DNA of 64,000 bases from Gillisella taibaishanensis (lineage in GTDB: Bacteria; Pseudomonadota; Alphaproteobacteria; Rhizobiales; Rhizobiaceae), in contig NZ_MKIN01000022.1 of NCBI RefSeq assembly GCF_001938985.1, forward strand, positions 1,054,001-1,118,000. Reading direction: 5' to 3'. Below, piece after piece: positions 59,687 through 64,000 of this stretch. Below the pieces are notes generated by a model, which was not told the origin of the DNA, ran no database searches, and worked only from the letters and a program-made list of their open reading frames with translations. Each line of letters begins with the position of its first letter. Position 1 is the first letter of the stretch. The position numbers and the translations under genes were made by a program.

Positions 59687-60859
59687 TCAAACTCGCACCC
59701 AGGCTCCGTTCTGCTTGGATGACTCGATACAAGCAGTCACGAAGGCGACGCCCTTCACGCCGTCATCGACAGTCGGAAAGACCACGGCAGGATCGACCGC
59801 TGCGCCTGTCCGAGCCGCGTAAATCGCCTGGGCCGCTTCCGAATAGATCGTGGCGAAGGCTTCGAGATAGCCTTCAGGATGACCTGACGGAATGCGGGTG
59901 ACGCGGGCGGCAGCGGAGCCGGCACCGGCGCCACTGCGGGTGATCAACTGTTTCGGCTCGCCAAGCTTGGTGAACCAGAGATAGTTCGGATCGGCCTGGG
60001 TCCATTCGATCCCGGCCTTGGTGCCGTAGACACGAACTTTCAAGCCGTTTTCATGGCCGGTCGCCACCTGACTGCACCAGAGCAAGCCCTTGGCGCCGCC
60101 GTCGAAGCGTAGCATCACATGGGCATTGTCATCGAGCCTGCGGCCCTCAACGAAGGTATGCACATCGGCTGCAAGTTCGCTCAAGGCCAGGCCCGAGATG
60201 AAGCAACCGAGATTATAAGCGTGGGTGCCGATATCGCCGGTCGACCCCCCAATGCCCGATTGCGCCGGATCGGTGCGCCAGACCGCCTGCTTGGCGCCAG
60301 TCTGCTCGACAGGCTCAGTCAGCCAATCCTGCGGATATTCCATCTGCACCAGCCGGATCGTGCCCAGCGCACCGCTCTGCACCAGTTCGCGGGCATGGCG
60401 CACCATGGGATAGCCGGTGTAATTGTGGGTGAGGATGAACAGCGCCTTGGATTTGTCTGCCAGGTCCTTCAGCTGTTTCGCATCGTCAAGGTTGGAAGTC
60501 AGCGGCTTGTCGCAGATCACATGAATGCCGCGCGCCAGAAACGCCTTGGCGGCGGGATAGTGCATGTGATTGGGGGTAACGATCGACACCGCCTCGATCC
60601 CATCGGGGCGGGCGGCCTCCTTCTCGGCCATCTCCTCGAAGGAGCCGTAGCAGCGGCTGGGGTCGAGCCCGAGATCGCGGCCAGACGCCAGGGACTTCTC
60701 CGGTGTCGACGACAGGGCGCCCGCAACGAGGTCATAATGATCGTCCAGCCGTGCCGCCATCCGATGCACCGCGCCGATAAAGGCACCCTGCCCGCCGCCG
60801 ACCATGCCCAGCCGGATCTTTGCCGCACGCTGCTGCGTCTTGCTTGCTTCAATTGCCAT
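59687..60859 (-). CDS. Gfo/Idh/MocA family oxidoreductase
   Basis: A 390-residue NAD(P)-dependent sugar oxidoreductase. The dinucleotide fold is RLGMVGGGQGAFIGAVHR at the N terminus, and the conserved lysine lies in VICDKPLTSN. The C-terminal domain has GSTGDIGTHAYNLGCFISG and HVMLRFDGGAKG. It is located between a GH1 beta-glucosidase and a sugar isomerase, so it probably oxidises a sugar or its 3-keto derivative. AAGGAGG precedes the ATG at 60859. The substrate cannot be read from sequence. Confidence 0.93.
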   Translation of the reverse strand: MAIEASKTQQRAAKIRLGMVGGGQGAFIGAVHRMAARLDDHYDLVAGALSSTPEKSLASGRDLGLDPSRCYGSFEEMAEKEAARPDGIEAVSIVTPNHMHYPAAKAFLARGIHVICDKPLTSNLDDAKQLKDLADKSKALFILTHNYTGYPMVRHARELVQSGALGTIRLVQMEYPQDWLTEPVEQTGAKQAVWRTDPAQSGIGGSTGDIGTHAYNLGCFISGLALSELAADVHTFVEGRRLDDNAHVMLRFDGGAKGLLWCSQVATGHENGLKVRVYGTKAGIEWTQADPNYLWFTKLGEPKQLITRSGAGAGSAAARVTRIPSGHPEGYLEAFATIYSEAAQAIYAARTGAAVDPAVVFPTVDDGVKGVAFVTACIESSKQNGAWVRV

Positions 60860-60887
60860 CGTGAATTCCTCCTTGAGGTCTGCGATA

Positions 60888-61012
60888 CCCCCTCTGGCTG
60901 CCGCAATCTCCCCCACAAGGGGGGAGAAACCGGGCTGAAGCCCCCTGCCTAGAGCAAAGACCAGCCGCCGTGTTAAGCCCCTCCCCCTTGTGGGGAGGGG
61001 TTGGGGAGGGGT
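60888..61012. repeat. 125-bp palindromic repeat, copy 1
   Basis: It starts CCCCCTCTG, has a hairpin CTCCCCC-ACAA-GGGGGGAG on the left and CCCCTCCCCCTTGTGGGGAGGGG on the right. The right-hand 35 bases (60978-61012) are identical to 63609-63643 of copy 2. It fills the gap between the oxidoreductase and isomerase genes. Confidence 0.85.
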
Positions 61013-61021
61013 CTTTTCCTA

Positions 61022-62074
61022 TTACAATCCCAGCATCCGCCGGTTGGCTGCCTCGTCCGTGCCGCTGGCGGCGAAATCGTCAAAGGCGTGATCGGTAACG
61101 TGGATGATCAGCGCCTTGACCAGTTCTGCGCCTTCGCGGGCGCCATCCTCGGAATTCTTCAGCGCGCATTCCCATTCAACCACAGCCCAGCCGTCGAAAT
61201 CATAGGCCGCGAGCTTGGAGAAGATTGCGCCAAAATCCACCTGGCCATCGCCCGGTGAGCGGAAGCGACCGGCGCGGTTTACCCAGCTCTGGTAACCGCT
61301 ATAGACGCCCTGGCGACCATTGGGATTGAATTCCGCGTCCTTGACGTGGAACATCTTGATCCGATCCTTATAGATGTCGATATGATCGAGATAATCGAGG
61401 CATTGCAGCACGTAATGCGAGGGATCGTAGAGCATGTTGGCGCGGGGATGATTACCCACCCGCTCCAGGAACATCTCGAAGGTTACGCCATCATGCAGAT
61501 CTTCGCCGGGATGGATCTCGTAGCAGACGTCGACCCCATGCTCATCGGCATAATCGAGGATCGGCCGCCAGCGGCGCGCCAACTCGTCAAAGGCGGTCTC
61601 GACCAGTCCGGTCGGGCGCTGCGGCCAGGGATAGATGAAGGGCCAGGCAAGCGCGCCGGAAAAGGTGCCATGAGCGGTGATGCCGAGATTGCGCGAGGCC
61701 TTGATCGCATACTTGACCTGCTCGACCGCCCATTGCTGTCGCGCCTTGGGGTTGCCGCGAACCTCAGGCGCCGCAAAGCCATCGAAGGCCTCGTCATAAG
61801 CCGGATGCACTGCCACCAACTGGCCCTGCAAATGGGTGGAAAGCTCCGTGATCTCGACGCCGTTGCTGCGGGCAATACCGGCCAGTTCGTTGCAATAATC
61901 TTTTGATTCCGCGGCCTTTTTCAGGTCGATCAGCTGACTTGCCCAGGTCGGCACCTGCACACCGAGATAGCCCTTTTCCGCCGCCCATTTGGTAATAGCA
62001 TCCCAGGAATTGAAGGGTGCGGCATCGCCCGCAAACTGGCCAAGAAACAGGCCCGGCCCCTTGATCGTCTTCAT
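61022..62074 (-). CDS. Sugar phosphate isomerase/epimerase (xylose isomerase-like TIM barrel)
   Basis: A 350-residue AP-endonuclease-2-fold protein. Typical parts are the start MKTIKGPGLFLGQF, VDVCYEIHPGEDLHDG with a metal-binding Glu and His, LYDPSHYVLQ, IKMFHVKDAEF and the later AVVEWECALK. Such enzymes isomerise or epimerise sugars or inositols. GGAGG at eight bases favours the ATG at 62074; the long upstream frame reads through a hairpin and into xylA. It forms a pair with the downstream Gfo/Idh/MocA oxidoreductase, a frequent association in sugar-keto pathways. Confidence 0.92.
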   Translation of the reverse strand: MKTIKGPGLFLGQFAGDAAPFNSWDAITKWAAEKGYLGVQVPTWASQLIDLKKAAESKDYCNELAGIARSNGVEITELSTHLQGQLVAVHPAYDEAFDGFAAPEVRGNPKARQQWAVEQVKYAIKASRNLGITAHGTFSGALAWPFIYPWPQRPTGLVETAFDELARRWRPILDYADEHGVDVCYEIHPGEDLHDGVTFEMFLERVGNHPRANMLYDPSHYVLQCLDYLDHIDIYKDRIKMFHVKDAEFNPNGRQGVYSGYQSWVNRAGRFRSPGDGQVDFGAIFSKLAAYDFDGWAVVEWECALKNSEDGAREGAELVKALIIHVTDHAFDDFAASGTDEAANRRMLGL

Positions 62075-62125
62075 ATTCATCTCCTCCAAAATGATACTGA
62101 AACGTTGCAGTTGATCTAGCAAAGA

Positions 62126-62162
62126 TTGTGCGCGGGGAAAACCTCCTTTTCCCCGCGCACAA
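62126..62162 (-). terminator. Strong hairpin after xylA
   Basis: TTGTGCGCGGGGAAAA (62126-62141) and TTTTCCCCGCGCACAA (62147-62162) pair perfectly over 16 bases. The five-base loop reads GGAGG on the transcribed strand. Only a short T stretch follows, so it may be a weak terminator or a stabiliser of the xylA message. Confidence 0.65.
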
Positions 62163-62171
62163 CAAATTCCG

Positions 62172-63479
62172 TCAGACGTAACGGTTGACGACGTTTTCCA
62201 GCAGCTCCTGCTGGCCGGATTTCGGCTGCGGATTGATGTTCTCGCTCTCGACGCGGGCGGCGATGCTTTCCAGCGTACCGCTGGCCAGCATGGACTTGGC
62301 AGCATCGCTGTTCCAGCAGGCATAACGGTTGGCGAGCGGAGCCGACAGAGCCTTGTCTTCCACCATCTTCGCGGCCGCTTTCAGGCCACGGGCGCAGCAA
62401 TCCATGCCGCCGATATGGCCGATCAGCAGGTCGGCCGGGTCGATCGACTGGCGGCGCAGCTTGCTGTCGAAATTGGTGCCGCCGGTCGTAAACCCACCAG
62501 CCTGCAGAACCTGGTAATAGGCCAGCGCCATTTCCGGAACATTGTTGGGGAACTGGTCGGTGTCCCAACCGGACTGGTAATCGTTACGGTTCATGTCGAT
62601 CGAGCCGAAAATGCCGAGCGCATTGGCAAGCGCCAACTCGTGCTCGAACGTATGACCGGCGAGGATCGCATGACCCTGCTCGATATTGACCTTCACTTCC
62701 TTCTCAAGCCCGTAGTTCTTCAGGAAGCCGTAGACGGTGGCAACGTCATAGTCATACTGGTGCTTGGAGGGCTCCTGCGGCTTCGGCTCGATCAGGATCG
62801 CGCCCTTGAAGCCGATCTTGTGCTTGTATTCGACGACCATGTTGAGGAAGCGGCCCATATGGTCCAGCTCCTGCTTCAGGTCGGTGTTCAAAAGGGTTTC
62901 ATAGCCTTCGCGGCCGCCCCAGAGCACGTAGTTTTCACCGCCGAGCTTCAGCGTCGCATCCATGCAGGTCTTCACGGTCGCAGCGGCAAAGGCGAAGACA
63001 TCGGGATCGGGATTGGTGGCAGCACCCGACATGTAGCGGCGATGCGAAAACATGTTGGCCGTGCCCCACAGCAGCTTGATGCCTGTTTTGGCCTGCTTTT
63101 CCGCGAAGTAATCGACGATTTCGTTGAGATTGCGGGTGTTTTCGGCAAATGTCGCGCCTTCCGGACGCACATCGGCATCATGGAAGCAGTAATAGGGCGT
63201 CCCGAGCAGCTGGAAGAATTCGAAGGCGACATCGGCCTTCATCTTGGCCGCGTCCATGCTGTCCTTGAACCAGGGCCGCTCGAAGGTATTGCCGCCGAAA
63301 GGATCGGTGCCCGGCCAGACGAAGGTATGCCAATAGGCGACCGCAAAGCGCAGATGGTCTTCCATCCGCTTGCCCAGCACCACTTCATCGGGATTGTAAT
63401 GGCGGAAGGCTAGCGGATTGGTGCTGCCTTCGCCTTCATACTTGATCTTGGCGATATCGCCGAAAAAGCCTGTAGTCAT
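62172..63479 (-). CDS. xylA: Xylose isomerase
   Basis: A 435-residue class II enzyme converting D-xylose to D-xylulose. Diagnostic blocks are [31 protein letters not shown] with the catalytic His, [28 protein letters not shown] with metal-binding Glu, [20 protein letters not shown] and [17 protein letters not shown]. Length is normal (435-440). It lies 192 bases after xylB on the same strand, with a repeat element in between. A strong hairpin follows its stop. Confidence 0.97.
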   Translation of the reverse strand: MTTGFFGDIAKIKYEGEGSTNPLAFRHYNPDEVVLGKRMEDHLRFAVAYWHTFVWPGTDPFGGNTFERPWFKDSMDAAKMKADVAFEFFQLLGTPYYCFHDADVRPEGATFAENTRNLNEIVDYFAEKQAKTGIKLLWGTANMFSHRRYMSGAATNPDPDVFAFAAATVKTCMDATLKLGGENYVLWGGREGYETLLNTDLKQELDHMGRFLNMVVEYKHKIGFKGAILIEPKPQEPSKHQYDYDVATVYGFLKNYGLEKEVKVNIEQGHAILAGHTFEHELALANALGIFGSIDMNRNDYQSGWDTDQFPNNVPEMALAYYQVLQAGGFTTGGTNFDSKLRRQSIDPADLLIGHIGGMDCCARGLKAAAKMVEDKALSAPLANRYACWNSDAAKSMLASGTLESIAARVESENINPQPKSGQQELLENVVNRYV

Positions 63480-63512
63480 GGGTATTCCTCCTAGTGTCGG
63501 TTATTCGTGAAA

Positions 63513-63643
63513 CCCCCTCTGCCTGCCGGCATCTCCCCCACAAGGGGGAGGAGAGCGCAGACGGCTGCCCTTTGCCTTCCAACGACAAAAGCAGGCGGGG
63601 CGGTAAAGCCCCTCCCCCTTGTGGGGAGGGGTTGGGGAGGGGT
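63513..63643. repeat. 131-bp palindromic repeat, copy 2
   Basis: It has the same plan as the element at 60888-61012: CCCCCTCTG start, CTCCCCC-ACAA-GGGGGAG hairpin, a variable middle, then a 35-base right end identical to that of copy 1. It occupies the xylB-xylA gap, in the same orientation as copy 1. Confidence 0.85.
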
Positions 63644-63671
63644 GCCTCCCGATCTTGAAATTACTGTCTTC

Positions 63672-64000
63672 TTACAAAGCCTTGATCGCCGGATAGAGCG
63701 CCCGGTAGCGCTGGTAGGCGGCCTCGTAGCCGTCGCGCAGGGCGGCAACCGGTTCGATGCTGGCTTCCGTCGGCGGCGCGGAGCAGACCGAGACCGGATC
63801 GGCACCTGTCGCGGCGATCAGGCCGAGCCGGGCTGCGCCGAATGCGGCGCCGAAGTCGCCATCAGCAGGGATATCGACGGGAATGCCGAGCGTGGTGGCG
63901 ATCGAGGCGAGCCAATAGCGCGAGCGCGAACCGCCGCCGATCGCGGTCACCCGTGACAGGCTTGACCCGGCCGATTTCAGCGCTTCCAGGCTGTCCCTGA
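63672..64000 (-). CDS. xylB: Xylulokinase, C-terminal part (5' end outside window)
   Basis: The frame is open to the right edge, with about 109 residues visible. The segment VTAIGGGSRSRYWLASIA is the conserved C-terminal adenosine-binding block of FGGY sugar kinases, and GAAFGAARLGLIAATG follows. Together with the adjacent xylA this supports xylulokinase, which phosphorylates D-xylulose to xylulose-5-phosphate for the pentose phosphate pathway. The stop is TAA at 63672-63674. Confidence 0.9.
   Translation of the reverse strand, partial: RDSLEALKSAGSSLSRVTAIGGGSRSRYWLASIATTLGIPVDIPADGDFGAAFGAARLGLIAATGADPVSVCSAPPTEASIEPVAALRDGYEAAYQRYRALYPAIKAL

Overview
The window is about 64 kb of high-GC DNA (roughly 60% GC by eye) from an alphaproteobacterium of the family Rhizobiaceae (Rhizobium/Agrobacterium clade). 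The evidence is gene content and order: a glgP-glgB-glgC-glgA-pgm operon followed by glgX, tetrameric sarcosine oxidase soxBDAG, an alphaproteobacterial aa3 oxidase subunit IV, rpsU with a GTG start, and intergenic repeats of the mosaic type common in rhizobial genomes. It looks like chromosomal core and near-core metabolism. I see no phage, plasmid, transposase, CRISPR, tRNA or rRNA signature.

Layout. 1-2.3 kb: the 3' part of a circularly permuted ATP-grasp/alpha-E gene, coupled to a transglutaminase. 2.5-4.1 kb: a TadG-like von Willebrand protein and a small hypothetical protein. 4.3-15.6 kb: the glycogen cluster. 15.8-17.3 kb: a MaoC hydratase and a DUF2332 protein. 17.4-19.5 kb: TRAP transporter membrane subunits. 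19.8-21.6 kb: cytochrome oxidase subunit IV, a TPR lipoprotein and ribosomal protein S21. 22.1-27.2 kb: soxBDAG. 27.2-27.7 kb: a repeat-rich intergenic block. 27.7-35.5 kb: PRISE-type SDR with a divergent HxlR regulator, a double LprI-domain protein, a TRAP binding protein, a C26 peptidase, a LacI regulator with a 2-hydroxyacid dehydrogenase, and a MarR regulator. 35.7-38.8 kb: creatininase-like hydrolase, His-rich CobW GTPase and WD40 protein. 39-45 kb: chemoreceptor, OmpW, AcpA-like phosphoesterase and dihaem cytochrome c peroxidase.

45.3-47.1 kb: acetyltransferase and ornithine/lysine decarboxylase with a long structured leader. 47.7-53.1 kb: LysR regulator, DUF1007 plus NicO metal exporter, small membrane protein, acetyltransferase, TerB-like protein and KDPG aldolase. 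53.2-58 kb: CYTH-CHAD pair, WYL regulator with VOC protein, tRNA hydroxylase TrhO, a hypothetical protein and an EAL phosphodiesterase. 58.2-64 kb: a minus-strand sugar cluster (xylB, xylA, sugar isomerase, Gfo/Idh/MocA oxidoreductase, GH1 beta-glucosidase).

How the parts work together. glgC, glgA and glgB build glycogen. glgP and glgX degrade it, and pgm links both to glucose-1-phosphate. soxBDAG demethylates sarcosine with tetrahydrofolate. At the right end, GH1 releases sugars, the oxidoreductase and isomerase interconvert them, and xylA/xylB feed xylose into the pentose phosphate pathway. I found no clearly new multi-gene system. The best leads are regulatory: the structured leader of the decarboxylase, an FNR/FixK-type box before ompW, a perfect dyad between the WYL regulator and its VOC neighbour, and paired repeats around the sugar isomerase gene.
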